64,000 bases of DNA from contig CAUYUJ010017893.1 in NCBI GenBank assembly GCA_963575745.1, positions 781,006 through 845,005 on the forward strand, in the 5' to 3' direction. Under the pieces are notes generated by a model. It saw nothing but the letters and a program-made list of their open reading frames with translations. It had not been told where the DNA came from and ran no database searches. Numbering within the stretch: position 1 is the stretch's first letter; the number at the start of each line of letters is the position of its first letter. Shown one piece after another: positions 1 through 10,496 of this stretch. Both the position numbers and the translations under genes were made by a program. Source of the stretch: Prorocentrum cordatum (taxonomy: Eukaryota; Sar; Dinophyceae; Prorocentrales; Prorocentraceae).

Positions 1-1
1 C

Positions 2-580
2 CTGCGCGGCTCCCCCACCAGGCCCCGCGCCGCGGGCGGCGCCGACTGGCGCCTCTGCCGCGTCTGCAGCCCGGCCTGCGGCGCCGACGACGACGACGCC
101 GACGCCGCCGCCGACGACGACGCCGACGACGACAACGCCGACGACACCGACGCCGAAGACGCCGCCGCAGACGCCGACGACGACGACGCCGACGCCGACG
201 ACGCCGAAGACGTCGACGACGCCGAAGACGACGCCGACGCAGACGACGACGAGGACGAGGACGAGGACGACGACGAGAACCTCACCGACAGCGGCGAGAG
301 CGACGGCGACGGCGACGACAACGAGGAGCTGGACGACGAGGGCGAGGGCGAGGGCGACCACGGTGGCGACAACGACGAGGAGCTCGACGACGACCGACAA
401 TGGCGGCGACGACGGCGGCGACAGCGGTCATTCCTCCTCGTGCTCGTGCTCGTGCTCGTGCTCTTCCAGGCCCTCGAGCCCCTGCATCTCCCCCAAATCA
501 TGCTGCTCCTTCTCGTCACGGTCGTCCTCGTCGTCCTGGCCCGCATCTCCCTCCACTTGGATGACCGCGAGGGCTCCTGA
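2..580 (+). CDS. C-terminal part of an acidic protein with a hydrophobic tail (5' end outside window)
   Basis: A frame open from base 2 runs 192 codons to a TGA at 578-580. No start is visible, so this is the 3' end of a gene entering from the left. It has four parts. Residues 16-27 are a short segment with three cysteines (C-x2-C-x3-C). Residues 28 to about 130 are almost all Asp, Ala and Glu, written by (GAC/GCC/GAG)n DNA. Residues 132-143 are a basic cluster rich in arginine. Residues 144-186 are strongly hydrophobic, with an alternating Leu-Val stretch and a second Leu/Val segment at 166-184. Acidic region, basic stop-transfer cluster and terminal hydrophobic segment together suggest a membrane-anchored C-terminus. 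I recognise no family. The caution is that GC-rich trinucleotide DNA stays open by chance; the organised tail and clean stop argue for a real exon. Confidence 0.45.
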   Translation: MRGSPTRPRAAGGADWRLCRVCSPACGADDDDADAAADDDADDDNADDTDAEDAAADADDDDADADDAEDVDDAEDDADADDDEDEDEDDDENLTDSGESDGDGDDNEELDDEGEGEGDHGGDNDEELDDDRQWRRRRRRQRSFLLVLVLVLVLFQALEPLHLPQIMLLLLVTVVLVVLARISLHLDDREGS

Positions 581-584
581 GGAG

Positions 585-800
585 ATAGGGAGGCTCTACG
601 TGGATGATCAGGTGGCTTATAGATGACCTAGCATAGATTCTGAATTGATTGAAATACCCCTGATTGGCACAAGATCTGGGCTAAGTAGGCTGCGCCCAAT
701 TCGCGGAGTGATCTAACCCGCCCAAGCCAGTTGGGGCACTGGCACCCCACTTGTAAGTTAGCTTACGCCAGATACAGCCCACCATCCACTCACTATTCAG
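585..800. repeat. Family G dispersed repeat, copy 1
   Basis: This unique-looking stretch shares an ordered set of motifs (GGCTAAGT, CCGCCCAAGCCA, TTGGGGCACT, CCCACTT) with 17470-17600 and 59745-59935. Copies are diverged and in the same orientation. It lies just after the stop of the edge gene, so it may be in that gene's 3' UTR. Confidence 0.5.
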
Positions 801-902
801 CAAAAATTGTGAGGCAGTTGCGAGGGCGACGTCTTGGCGAAATTCAGTCCTCCCCGTGGCCCCGGCGTTCCGCCCACACTCCGAGGCACCCCATCCGCGG
901 GC

Positions 903-1036
903 CCTCCTTTTCCTCCTCCTGCTCCTCCCACTGCTCCTCCCACTGCTCCTGCTCCTCATCGCCCTCCTCGTCCTCCCAGTCCTCCTCGTCCCCGTCCTCC
1001 TCCTCCTCCTCCTCCTCCTCCACCACCTCCTCCTCC

Positions 1037-1071
<35 letters not shown>

Positions 1072-1215
1072 CTCGCCTCCTCCTCCTCTCTCCTTCCTCC
1101 TCCTCCCCCTCCCCCCTCCTCCTCTCCTCCTCCTCCTCCCTCGACCTCCTCCTCCTCCTCCTCCTCCTCCTCCTCCTCCTCCTCCTCCTCCTCCTCCTCC
1201 TCCTCCTCCCCCTCA
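903..1215. repeat. (CCT)n pyrimidine tract
   Basis: This is an almost pure CCT array with occasional T or G variants. All six frames are open through it because the unit is three bases, so the long Ser, Pro, Leu, Glu, Arg or Gly reading frames here are not gene evidence. Confidence 0.95.
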
Positions 1216-1269
1216 ACCTGCACCCGCGTGCCCTTCTCCTGGACCACCTCCGAACCCCCGCGGGCCACA

Positions 1270-1745
1270 GGGGCATGCGCCGAGCTCGAGCGAAAGCGTC
1301 CCCGCGCCCGCGCCCACGGCCACGCGACGGCAGCCCGCGACGGCCAGGGCGCCGAGGCCGACGCGCCAACGCGTCCGAGGCGGCGGCCACGCGCGACCAC
1401 GGCCACTGCCACAGCCAACGACAGCGGCCGCGGCAGCCAAGGCCACGGCGGCCAGGGCCACGGCGGCCACGGCCACAGCGGCCACGGCCACGGCCGAGGT
1501 GGCGGCCACGACCACGGCTGGCCGGCGGCGACGGCGATGGCGCCACGGCCACGGCGGCCACGGCCACGGCGGCGGCGACGGCCGAGGCGGCGGCGGCAGC
1601 GACCACCGACGGCCAGCGGCGACGGCGATGGCGCAACGGCCAGGGCGGCCACTGCGACGGCGGCGGCCACAGCCCGAGGCGACGGCGGTGACGGCTGCGA
1701 CGGCCACGGCGACGGCGGCGGCTGCTGCGACCGCCACCACGCCCC
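1270..1745. repeat. GGCCACGGC-type GC minisatellite
   Basis: Short units built from GCCACG, GGCGAC and GGCGGC repeat without strict phase and contain no stop in several frames. It follows the CCT tract directly. Confidence 0.85.
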
Positions 1746-3214
1746 TGCCGCCCGTGGGGACGGGGCGAGGCACTGCAACGGGGGCGGCCACCTCGTCCTC
1801 GTCGCGGGAATCCGTCCTCGGGCGGGCGCGGGCAGGCAGGACGAAGACGACTCTGGATGAGGATGCATCGGGGACCTCTGAGAACTGGCGGGTCTGGAGG
1901 ATGTACACCGGGCGCCGTGGCAAGTTCAGCACGCTCCAGAAGGCCCCGGAAGCATATCGGGACTCGGGGCCAATCTCGAGGCCTCCCGGGCCGGGCCTGG
2001 CCCAGGGAGACTGGGGGACCTCCAAAACCCGCCTTTCGCTTCCCCTTGACCGTCGTCCCCCCGGTTACCTCCCTCCATTATGTTCCAACTTTCCTGTACA
2101 TTGTCTTGAATCGTCCGGGACCCCCCCCCCCACACCATGCCCCCACCACCCCTGACACTGGCAGCCTCATGGAGCCTCTGGGCACAGGCTCTTAGGGCCA
2201 CCCACTGCAAAGATCATAAATAAACACGTGGGCGACGAACAATGAAGCGTCCTACGCATCACGAAACACTGGCCATCCGCACTGGCTTACGCGGTTACGC
2301 GGGCCACCAGCACGGAACGCCGCTTGGAGAACGAAGGCGCTCAGGCGCGGCTCTAAACGCGCGACTAACGCGCGGGCCCTGTCTGCAGCGCTCCTTTTCC
2401 TGACCGCTGAATGACGTGCTCCCCGTCGATGTCACGCCAGCGCCGCCCAGGAGGACGAGGAGGGCGATGAGGATATACGACTGGCGCCGTGCGACTTGTG
2501 CTATGATGCATGCTCGAGTGCGGATACGCATGTACAGACTGGGTGCACATCTACATATACAAGCTGAAGCTACGCGCACATCGATGCATCTATGTCTACA
2601 CTTACAAACAACAGTAGAACACCAGGACTAGTCTGTGCACAATTGAATGCATCCGTATAACTACACGCATGCGTATCTGGTGCGAAAATCTTCAAAATAT
2701 ACACCGCAAGTGATATTGCTGCTATGAAGCACTTGTGCATAGCGTGACTCTGCGGCGGCCCTCGCGAAACGCTACGGTAGGGGCATCGGATAAAGAACCC
2801 TTTGAAAAATAATCCAGGGTTCTTGAGGCCGGTGGAACTCCAATCGAAGGCTTGGCCATGGATGTCGCCACCGCCCTCATCAGATAAGGAAGAATCCAAG
2901 ATCTGCAGCATCCTGGGCGCACTCCTTAACCAACGCCCCCACCGTACGCCCTGCGAGCGGATAGCGAGTCGCTCCGCTCCGAGGGGCGGGAGGCTGGCAA
3001 AGGCTCGGCGCGTGGACGCCTGGGGCGTGGGGAAGAGGATAGCGCGCCGCGCCGAAGCGTGCTGGGCCAGAACCCGCGCGGCGCGACACGCGGAGCCCAG
3101 AGGCCCCCGGCCGCATGCGCAGAAGGCGGGGCAGCGCAGAGGGTCCTCAAGCGCGGGCGGCAGATGGACGTGCGAAACTGCGATCAAGCATTGTCAAAGG
3201 CACAGTGCACGAGG
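1746..3214. other. Non-tandem intergenic DNA
   Basis: No gene is recognised. Bases 1850-1965 share diverged words with 23985-24080 (GAGGAT, ATCGGG, TCTGAGA, GGTCTGGAGGAT). Bases 2946-3096 carry a dispersed GCGAGCGGATAGCG motif with a CGAAGCGTG-TGGGCCAGAAC tail, also seen near 7016-7096, 14090-14140, 24450-24500 (inverted) and 51165-51250. Confidence 0.5.
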
Positions 3215-3540
3215 GGGAGCAGGAGGAGGAGGAGGAGGAGAAGGAGGAGGACGAGGAGGAGGAGGAGGACGAGAAGGATGATGATGATGATGAGGAGGAG
3301 GAGGAGGAGGAGGAGAAGGTGGAGAGGACGAGGAGGAGGAGGAGAAGGAGGACGAGGACGAGGAGGCGGAGGAGGAGGACGAGGACGAGGAGGAGGAGGA
3401 GGAGTAGGAGAAGGAGGCGGAGGAGGAGAAGGAGAAGGAGGAGGAGGAGGAGGAGGAGGAGGAGGAGGAGGAGGAGGAGGAGAGGAGGAGGAGGAGGAGG
3501 AGGAGGAGGAGAGGAGGAGGAGGAGGAGGAGAAGGAGGTA
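3215..3540. repeat. (AGG)n purine tract
   Basis: An AGG/GAG array interrupted by GAT and GAC variants. With the long CCT array starting at 3735 it forms a strand-switched pair around a 194-bp GC-rich spacer. Confidence 0.95.
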
Positions 3541-3734
3541 CTGCGTGCTGACGCGGCGATGGCGGCGCGAGCGGGCCCGAGTCGGCGGCGGCTGGCCGTC
3601 CCGTATCGGCGCGGCAAGGGCGTCACTGCAGCGGCGGCGGGCGCAGGGGCGCCGGCCGCCTGTTGGGCGGCGGCGCTCCGCGGGCGGCGGCACGCCGCGG
3701 GCGGATCGGGCGGATCGGGGGGGGCCGCTTCTCA
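3541..3734 (+). other. GC-rich spacer between purine and pyrimidine tracts; weak coding look
   Basis: The spacer has no repeats and very high GC. A plus-strand frame reads an Ala/Arg-rich peptide without stops, but the minus strand is also nearly open, so I do not call a gene. Confidence 0.25.
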
Positions 3735-5018
3735 TCCGCCTCCTCCTCCTCCTCCTCCTCCTCCTCCTCGTCCTCCTCCTCCTCCTCTTCCTCCTGCTCC
3801 TCCTCCTTCTCCTGCTCCTCCTGGTCGTGCCTCCTCCTCGTTCTCGTCGTCACTCCTCCCTCCGCGCCCTTTTCCTTCTGCATCCAGCTCCATCCTTGCA
3901 TCCGTCTCCCTCCGCCTGCCGCAGCCTGCCGCTGCCTCACTCCTCCCCCGTCCTCCCTCTTCACAAGTTTCCATCCCTGCGCTTCGGTTCTTCCAGCTCC
4001 TCCTCCTCCCCCTCCTCCTCCTCCTCCTCCTCCTCCTTCCTCCTGCCTCCTCATCATCATCATCCTCATCCTCTCATCGCCGTCATCATCATCCTCCTCC
4101 TCCTCCTCCTCCGCCTCCTCCGCCTCCTCTCTCCTCCTCCCCCTCCTCCTCCTCATCCTCCTCCTCCTCCTCCTCCTCCTCCTCTCCTCCTCCTCCTCCT
4201 CACTCCTCCTCCTCCTCATCCTCCTCCTCCTCCTCCTCCTCCTCCTCCTCCTCCTCCTCCTCCTCCTCCTCCTCCTCCTCCTCCTCCCCCCCTCTCCCTC
4301 GCCATCTCCTCCTCCTCCCTTCCCCTCTCCTCTCCTCCCTCCTCCTCCTCCTCCTTCCTCCTCCTCCTCCTCCTCCTCCTCCTCCTCCTCCTCCTCCTCC
4401 TCCCCCTCTCCTCGCCAGCCTCCTCCTCCCCTTCCCCTCTTCTCTCCTCCATCCTCTCCTCCTCCATCCTCCTCCTCCTCCTCCTCCTCCCCCTCCTCCT
4501 CCTCCTCCTGCCTCCTCCTCCTCCTCCTCCTCCGCCTCCTCCTCCTCCTCCTCCTCCTCCTCCTCCCTCCTCCTCCTCCTCCTCCTCCTCCTCCTCCTCC
4601 TCCTCCTCCTTCTCCAACTCCTCCTTGGCCCTCTTTCCCCTGCTCCCCCTCCTCGTTCCGCACCCTGCTCCCCCTCCACATCCAGCTCCCTGCTTGCACC
4701 CTTCTCCCTGCGTTGCCGCAGCCTGCCCATCCTCCCTTCTCACAGGTTTCAATCCCTGCGCTTCGTTTCCACCACCTCCTCCTCCTCATCATCATTATCC
4801 TCTTCCTCCTCCTCCTCCTCCTCCTCTTACTCCTCCTCCTCCTTCTCCTCCTTCTCCTCTTTCTGCTCCTCCTCTTCCTCCTCCTCCTCGTCCTTTCCTC
4901 TTCTCCTCTCCCCTCCTCTTCCTCCTCCTCCTCTCTCCTCTTCTCCCCATCCTCTCTGCTCCTCCTCCTCCTCCTCCTCCTCCTCCTCCTCCTCCTCCTC
5001 CTCCTCCTCCTCCTCCTC
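3735..5018. repeat. Very long (CCT)n array
   Basis: About 1.3 kb of CCT-based sequence with two less repetitive islands, near 3880-3990 and 4640-4770. The islands resemble each other (CATCCAGCTCC, GCCGCAGCCTGCC, TTTCAATCCCTGCGCTTCG), so the array contains an internal duplication of about 780 bp period. Confidence 0.95.
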
Positions 5019-5057
5019 GGGTCGCCGACGGCCCCGGGGGTGTGCAGCCCCGGGGCG

Positions 5058-5168
5058 TTCACAGATAGATTCGGCTTGACAAATGACGCAGAATGGTGGG
5101 GTCAGGGGCTCCGGTCGTGACTTTTGCGGCGTTGCATTTTTTTTGCAACGGCGGATCTCAGGGTAGAT
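5058..5168 (-). repeat. Family F dispersed repeat, inverted copy
   Basis: Inverted match to 18623-18755, 48053-48145 and 58098-58225. Shared words include GAGGGTC with GATCGAT, CGTCATT, GACCCCAT, CGGAGCCCCGG and TGAGATCCG. It begins directly after the CCT array. Confidence 0.65.
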
Positions 5169-6088
5169 GCATCCCTGGCCAAGCCAGGAGGGCAGATGCG
5201 CCGCTCCTGGGCCCAGGATGGGGCCAGGCCTGAGGCAGTGGATGTGTGCAGAGCTCGTTGCCATGCACATGGGAGGGGGGAGGCGGCGCGGGAGGGAGCA
5301 GGGCTTTCGGAGAACACGGGGGTCTCAGACGGCAGGTGCTCTTTTGGGAAGAAGGGATCGGGGGCCTCTGGGGATGCTTCTCGCGCAGACACCGGGACGG
5401 CTTCTAAGAGGCCACCTGCCTTCTTAGAAGCCCAGCCGCCGTCTTAGAAGGCCTTTCCCCTCACGCCGCCCCCCTGTGCGCACTGCCACCAAACGTAATC
5501 GCCGTTGGAGCACTCTTGGATCGGGTGGGGCTCGGGACAGACTCCTCCAGCGTCCCTTCCGTTCTACCCTGTGCTCCGCGCGTGTCGGGCTGAGGCGGGG
5601 CAAGGTATGTGTCTTCGTCGCCCTTCTCGCTTCCCCTCCTCGGGTTCGGTCGTCCACGCTTCACGTTGGTCCTCTCGAAGATGACTCGTTCAACGACCGA
5701 GACTGTGTGTTGGCGACGCGCGCAAAGGGGTGGCCCGATGGGGGCGGGGGGGGCTCTACAGGTTTCTTAGAATCCTTCCGAGCTTTAAGAAGCTTTCTTC
5801 GAAGCGTGCAGGCGCTTCGAAGCAGACACCTGCCTTCTAAGGAGTACCCCGCTTTCTCAAATGGCAGCCCCCTGCCGCCGCCGCTTGTGCACGATGCCAT
5901 GTGGTGCATTCCAGACCATGCCTTCGAGGATTGAAGGAGTTGTCATCTCTTCCGTCGCGGAAGGCGGCAGAAGGGCCGCCGAAGTGAAAAAAACGGCCTC
6001 GAAGCCGGCGGAAGGGCGGCGGACTACGGCAGAAGTGAAAGATTTGCCCCCAAGAGATGGACGCATCTTTGGATCCAGGGTTTACGGG
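5169..6088. other. Non-tandem DNA with CTTCTAAGAAG palindromes
   Basis: No gene is recognised. Self-complementary words of the type CTTCTAAGAAG cluster at 5400-5455 and 5757-5845, and recur at 7740-7800 and 28405-28460. They may be degenerate foldback remnants. Confidence 0.4.
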
Positions 6089-6212
6089 GATGAGGAGGAG
6101 GATGAGGATGATGAGGAGGAGGAGGAAGAGGAGGAAGAGGAGGGGCGAGGAGGGCAGGGGGAGGAAGGGGAACCAGCAGGAGGAGGAGGAGGAGGAGGAG
6201 GAGGAGGAGGAC
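6089..6212. repeat. (AGG)n tract
   Basis: A short GAGGAGGAT/AGG purine array. Confidence 0.9.
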
Positions 6213-7450
6213 CCCCTGCGTCCTCCGTCGCTATTGTCCCCTGCTTACCCCCTACCCCGAAAAGAGCAAAAGGATACTTGCCCACCCCATCCACTGGCTT
6301 TTGGGTGGGCTGAGGGGGCGCTTTTGTTGGGAACAAAAAACCATACGACCACTCCACGGACACCTTTTCGGGACGCGATCCAACAAGGACTCCGAAACGA
6401 GTCCAGCCAAACGACGAGGTCTCTCGAGGGCGAACACCGGCATCAAGACATAATTGCCTCCCTTTTGACCCGAGGGCTGCTCAACTGACCACCTGCCCGC
6501 AACCTGGAGGCCTGGGGGAGGACCCCCCCCCGCGGCCCGCGCACACGCGGGGAGGATGGGGAGGGGAGGAGCGGGGAGGACCGGGAGGCACGAGCAGGAT
6601 GCCGAAGAAGAATCGAAAGAGGACGAATTGAGTCATCGGCGAGTCAAGAAATCGAGCCCCGGACACCTCCCGGGGCCCAAACGCAGAAGTTGTCCGAGCT
6701 GCGACCAGCCGTGGCGACGCCCCCCCCCCTCCCAGAAAACCGCCTGCACAGTTGCCCAGCTCGGCCTCTCCAAGACTAGGAACGAAGAGCAACGAGGGGA
6801 ACGGGAGTCTTGGGAACGTGCGCCAGCACCAACGTCAGGGGTTAAATCGCCCCTGGGGAAGATAATCTCGGACTGTGGCGTTGGTTGGTGGCAATCTGTC
6901 GGCCACCTGAGAAGCCCGAGTACCACCACCATCGCCGAGACCGGGATCATCTTCCCTCGATGGAGGCACCGCCTATATTGCTCGGTGTCGCGGTGGCAGC
7001 CCAGGCGACACGCAGTGCCTTGCGAGCGGATGGCGTGTCGTTCCGCTCCGCGGCGGGACACGCTGGGAAACGCTCGGGGCGTTGACGCTATGCACAAGAG
7101 CCCAACGGTACCACCATCACCGAGATCGGGATCATCTCCCTTCGGTGGAGGCACACCGCCGATCTTTGCGTTGGTGTCAAACTCTAGGCTTCCGAGAGGA
7201 GGAGGAACCGATATTCTGTATGTTGACATTCGCGGCCTCACCACATGAGACTCCAAGGCAATTGCTCCATGCACCTGTGGGAAATACATCGAGCTGCTTC
7301 CAACAACACAAACATGAGGAAACCACAAGGTACCGCTTCCGCCACTCCCCGGACCTCCCAGGGTGCGTTCTGACCAGGATGCCGAGGCGAAGCCAGCGGT
7401 GGCGACGAGGGCCTCCCAGGAGGCCCAACATGATAAAAACGAGGGAAGGG
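6213..7450. other. Non-tandem DNA with a separated duplication and a dispersed motif
   Basis: No gene is recognised. A segment of about 50 bp containing CGAGACCGGGATCATC at 6923-6972 recurs at 7111-7160 with one-base changes. Bases 7366-7410 carry a GACCAGGATGCCGAGGCG...GTGGCGACGAG motif that also occurs at 36621-36660 and 61318-61350, and inverted at 18201-18245. Confidence 0.45.
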
Positions 7451-7629
7451 TACAGTGGAGGCCCGACCACAAGAAACCTTCCACAAGGAACCCAACCCTG
7501 AGACCCCAGGACGTCCATTGGTTGTTGGCGTGGAACGCCACGCTTTCCACAACAAAACCATCGAAACCCAAGGAACCCAGGGTACACTGGAGGCAAGCGG
7601 GGTGTTTCTTGGCATGGGTCTCCACTGTA
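7451..7629 (+). mobile_element. Family B element, copy 1 (Tc1/mariner-like MITE)
   Basis: The copy starts TA-CAGTGGAGGCC and ends GGTCTCCACTG-TA, so TA dinucleotides flank inverted ends of about 28 bp. It is 179 bp with no transposase. The best conserved part is internal, around CCCAGGG..CCCTGGAGGCAAGC and GTTTCTTGGCATGGG. TA duplication and CAGTG-type ends match Tc1/mariner non-autonomous elements. Other copies lie at 23133, 28934, 34521 (inverted), 34698 and 40588. Confidence 0.75.
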
Positions 7630-7862
7630 GCGGTATTGGTACCTGTTCCTCCTCTGCGAACACGGCTCCACGCCGAGACCGAGACGAGGAGAAACCAAGA
7701 TCGGCAGCGCGCGAGGGGCGGAAGTGCGAAGGAGAAGGCCCTCTCAGCGAAGGCCGCGGGACTTCTCAGAAGGCTTAGCGCCTTCTGAGAAGTTCTCTCC
7801 GCGTCTCCTGGGAAGGCTTAGATCGAAAACTTCGCAGGAGGCCACGGAACTTCCCAGCACTC

Positions 7863-8033
7863 TGAGAATAGCCTTAGGTCGGGCATGCCCCCCTACAGGC
7901 GGAGCTTGTAAGAAAAAAGAATAGCCAAACATGCTCAGCCATGGTCAAACATAGTCGAAAGATCGTTCCCAGACAATGTTTTGACTATTCTTGAGTATTC
8001 CTTCTGTAGAAGGAGGTGCCCGACTTGAGAATA
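7863..8033 (+). mobile_element. Family A element, copy 1, with 8-bp target duplication
   Basis: Inverted ends TCGGGCATG (7879) and GTGCCCGA (ending 8023) enclose AT-richer DNA. TGAGAATA occurs on both sides (7863-7870 and 8026-8033). Inside the ends are CTACAG|GC at 7898/7899 and a pyrimidine run ending CTGTAG at 8009, giving a possible 111-nt GC-AG intron. Part of the TCTGAGAA palindrome zone lies just upstream. Confidence 0.75.
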
Positions 8034-8109
8034 AGTAATCTTCTTCTTCTAACTTCCCCCCCGTCGCTCGCCGCCGACAAGAGCAGGCAGAGGAGGGGCA
8101 ACGAGCAGC

Positions 8110-8432
8110 ATGAGCAGTCCGCGCACGCCAGGAGGATGGAGGAGGAAGAGGAGGATGAGGAGGATGGAGGGGGACGAGGAGGAAGAGGAGGATGAAGGAG
8201 GAGGAGAAGGAGGAAGAGGAGGAGGCTCGAGGAGGAGGAGGAGGAGTATGGAGCGTGGAGCACGGGAGATGGAGGATGGAGCACGGAGGATGGAGGATGG
8301 AAGAGGAGGAGGCTCGAGGAGGAGGAGGAAGGAGGATGGAGGAGGATTAGGAGGAGGAGGGAGGAGGGTCGAGGTCGAGGAGGAGGAGGAGGAGGAGGAG
8401 GAGGAGGAGGAGGAGGAGGAGGAAGAGGAGGA
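8110..8432. repeat. (AGG)n tract with GGATGGAGCACGG units
   Basis: A purine array whose middle holds several copies of a unit of about 20 bp containing GGAGATGGAGGATGGAGCAC. Confidence 0.9.
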
Positions 8433-8574
8433 TGCGCCCGCCTCCGGCTGCTCCCAGCAGGGCGGCAGCGTGCGCACCGTCGCCGAGCTGCTGCAGCTGC
8501 ACCCGCCGCCCCGCAGCGGCCCTGCCCGTCGCTGCCAGGCCGCCGGGCGCCGCCGCCGCGGGGGCACAAAACGT
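8430..8574 (+). CDS. Possible exon fragment, unknown protein
   Basis: Between an AGG and a CCT array lies a 145-bp GC-rich stretch that reads in the plus frame as a peptide with balanced composition. It includes a Val-Ala-Glu-Leu-Leu-Gln-Leu-His segment, then Arg/Gly-rich residues, and nearly every codon ends in G or C, as in the aldolase gene. No start, stop or family is visible. It could equally be unconstrained GC-rich DNA. Confidence 0.25.
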
Positions 8575-8628
8575 ACTCCTCCTCCTCCTCCTCCTCCTCC
8601 TCCTCCTCCTCCTCCTCCTCCGCCCCAG
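8575..8628. repeat. (CCT)n tract
   Basis: A pure CCT array that forms a strand-switched pair with the purine tract ending at 8432. Confidence 0.95.
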
Positions 8629-9149
8629 AGCAGGCAGACTGCTGAACACCGGGCTGCGTTCCAAGTTTGGAGGTTCCAAACTTCGAATCCGTTGTCCCAT
8701 GCAAGTTCGCTGTAAGTGAGACCTGAAACAACTTATCGTTGTAGACTTGCCGTCGACGCGCGTTCGTATTCGCCGTCTCGACACGACGCAACCGATTCGT
8801 AACACGCGAACGGCTTGCTCAGGGGAGCCAAGAACCGACACACCGAGACGAAGCCACCCTTAAACCACGAAAGCAAACCTTCACCTGCCATCCGCAGCGC
8901 CCAAACCACCCTTGGCGGTGAAGTGGTCCCCTTATCCGCAGATGTGCCGAACCCACCTCCCAGCCACTTGCAACCAGTACGAACAAAATATGACGCCAGC
9001 GAACTCACGAAGTACGAGTGTGAAAACGCGAGATCGGCTGCTTCTGGCGGCTGCTTTTCGCAGCGGCCGCTCAGGACCCTCCTCCCCAGCCTGCTGGCGC
9101 GACCGGCGGGGGCAGGTCGACTAAGCACCGGCCCAGGCCCAGGCCTCCC
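8629..9149. other. Non-tandem intergenic DNA
   Basis: I see no gene, tandem repeat or element boundary here. Confidence 0.5.
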
Positions 9150-9364
9150 CCCCCCTCCTCCTCCTCCTCCTCCTCCTCCTCCTCCTCCTCCTCCTCCTCC
9201 TCCTCCTCCTCCTCCTCCTCCTCCTCCTCCTCCTCCTCCTCCTCCTCCTCCTCCTCCTCCTCCTCCTCCTCCTCCTCCTCCTCCTCCTCCCCTCCTCCTC
9301 CTCCTCCTCCTCCTTCCTCCTCCTCCTCCTCCCCTCCTCCTCCTCCTCCTCCTCCTCCTCCTCC
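9150..9364. repeat. Near-perfect (CCT)n array
   Basis: About 70 units with only a few interruptions. It is one of the purest arrays in the window, which suggests recent expansion. Confidence 0.97.
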
Positions 9365-9383
9365 TCACGTTGCCCTAAACTAG

Positions 9384-9599
9384 AGGCCTCCCAGATGGGG
9401 TCGGAGTAGATGGAGTCGGAGGATGCGCCCAGCGATGCACCGGCGACGTCGGCGGTGCGCCGGCGACGTCGGCGGTGCATCGGCGACGTCGCCGTGAAGC
9501 AGATCGGGGTGCACGTCGAGCCGCAATCTGCGATGCATCGGGGATGCGACGCGATCCTCCGACCCCCCCTCATTTACCCCGACCCAATCTGGAAGGCAC
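9384..9599 (+). mobile_element. Family C TIR element, copy 1
   Basis: The left end reads GGCCTCCCAGATGGGGTCGG. The right end is its inverted counterpart, with matches over about 45 bp that include TCGGAGGAT. The centre holds short repeats of the GATGCATCGGCGACGTCG type. The length is about 216 bp and there is no coding sequence. Further copies lie at 32757 and 55214, and a remnant near 22190. Confidence 0.7.
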
Positions 9600-9857
9600 A
9601 GGTAAGAGCAAGTGTCGTCAACAGCAGCCCACCTTTCACACCAACGGCCCCCTCGTAGGACAAGGTCGACTCCTTCCTCGTGCTAGGGAGGCCTCACGGA
9701 ATCGGGAGCAGGTGCGATTCCAGGTCGACGCCCACGGATCTCCGAAGATCTGAACTTTGCGATCTGGGCGCTTGTTCCTCAACTTCGGCTTTCCTGGCCA
9801 GGTACCGGTCCCCCAAGACCATCAACACCGGACCCGGGGCGAAAGGCTACCCTGAGG

Positions 9858-10048
9858 TCGGGCGTGTCCTCCTACAGGCGCATTCTGGCGGGCAAATCCA
9901 GAATTGCCGGAAAAGAGGCAACAGATTCGAAGGTGGTCAGGGAATCGAGAAGTCGTCCCCAGAGCAATTGTTTAAAACTATGTTTCAAGAATCCTCCTGT
10001 AGAGTTCAGTCGAAAACTATTCTTCAATAGTCCTCCTGTAGAATTAAA
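9858..10048 (+). mobile_element. Family A element, copy 2, with a duplicated right end
   Basis: Starts TCGGGCGTGTCC. CTACAG|GC lies at 9877/9878 and a CCTCCTGTAG right junction at 10002. A second right-end-like CCTCCTGTAG at 10033-10042 follows directly, so two right ends stand in tandem before copy 3. Confidence 0.65.
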
Positions 10049-10233
10049 TCGGGCCTGTCCCCATACAGGCCCATCTTCTAGGAAAAATGGAAAATCGTCA
10101 AACCATGCTCAAGCATTGCAAAAACATGCTCAAAAAACAGAATCCCCCGACAATTTGTTTAATACTACTTTTGAATCGTCCCCCTGTCGAGGGACACGCC
10201 CGCCTTACCTGCAGAGAGGGGGGACGTGCCCGA
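10049..10233 (+). mobile_element. Family A element, copy 3, plus an extra right end
   Basis: Starts TCGGGCCTGTCC with ATACAG|GC at 10068/10069 and ends near 10203 in a degraded ACGCCCG. The acceptor-like CTGTAG is altered to CTGTCGAG. Bases 10208-10233 hold another right end (CTGCAGAG then GTGCCCGAC), a partial copy. Confidence 0.6.
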
Positions 10234-10376
10234 CTCTTCAGGCTCCCCCCCCGGCACTGGGTCGGGACCTCCGGTGCCGCGCACGGGTAAAAAAAATCGC
10301 CTCGGCGGCCCTGCCGCCCCCCCCCTCGGGCCTGTCGGAACCGCCGCTGCCGGGCAGTGAACCATCAAGGCTTACG

Positions 10377-10496
10377 TCGGGCGTGTCCCCCCACAGGCAG
10401 ATTTTGGAGGGAAACCACAATTAAAAACAATCAAAAATGGTCAAAGGATGCTCAAAACATATGTTGAATACTCCTCATGTAAAGGGACACGCCCGA
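10377..10496 (+). mobile_element. Family A element, copy 4 (shortest)
   Basis: TCGGGCGTGTCC to ACACGCCCGA, 120 bp. Possible splice boundaries are CACAG|GC (10396/10397) and GTAAAG|GG (10484), an 88-nt intron if used. Confidence 0.7.

Noticed and set aside
731-2155. 474-codon plus-strand frame and its overlapping neighbours on both strands
   Set aside because: They cross a CCT array and a GGCCAC minisatellite. Three-base repeats keep all frames open and the peptides are only Ser, Pro, Leu, Glu, Arg or Gly runs.
2214-2226. AATAAA as a polyadenylation signal for the edge gene
   Set aside because: It lies 1.6 kb beyond the stop, after large repeats, and dinoflagellates do not rely on this signal.
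3059-5079. Frames of 480-670 codons across 3.0-5.1 kb
   Set aside because: Purely low-complexity translation of AGG and CCT arrays, open in at least five frames.
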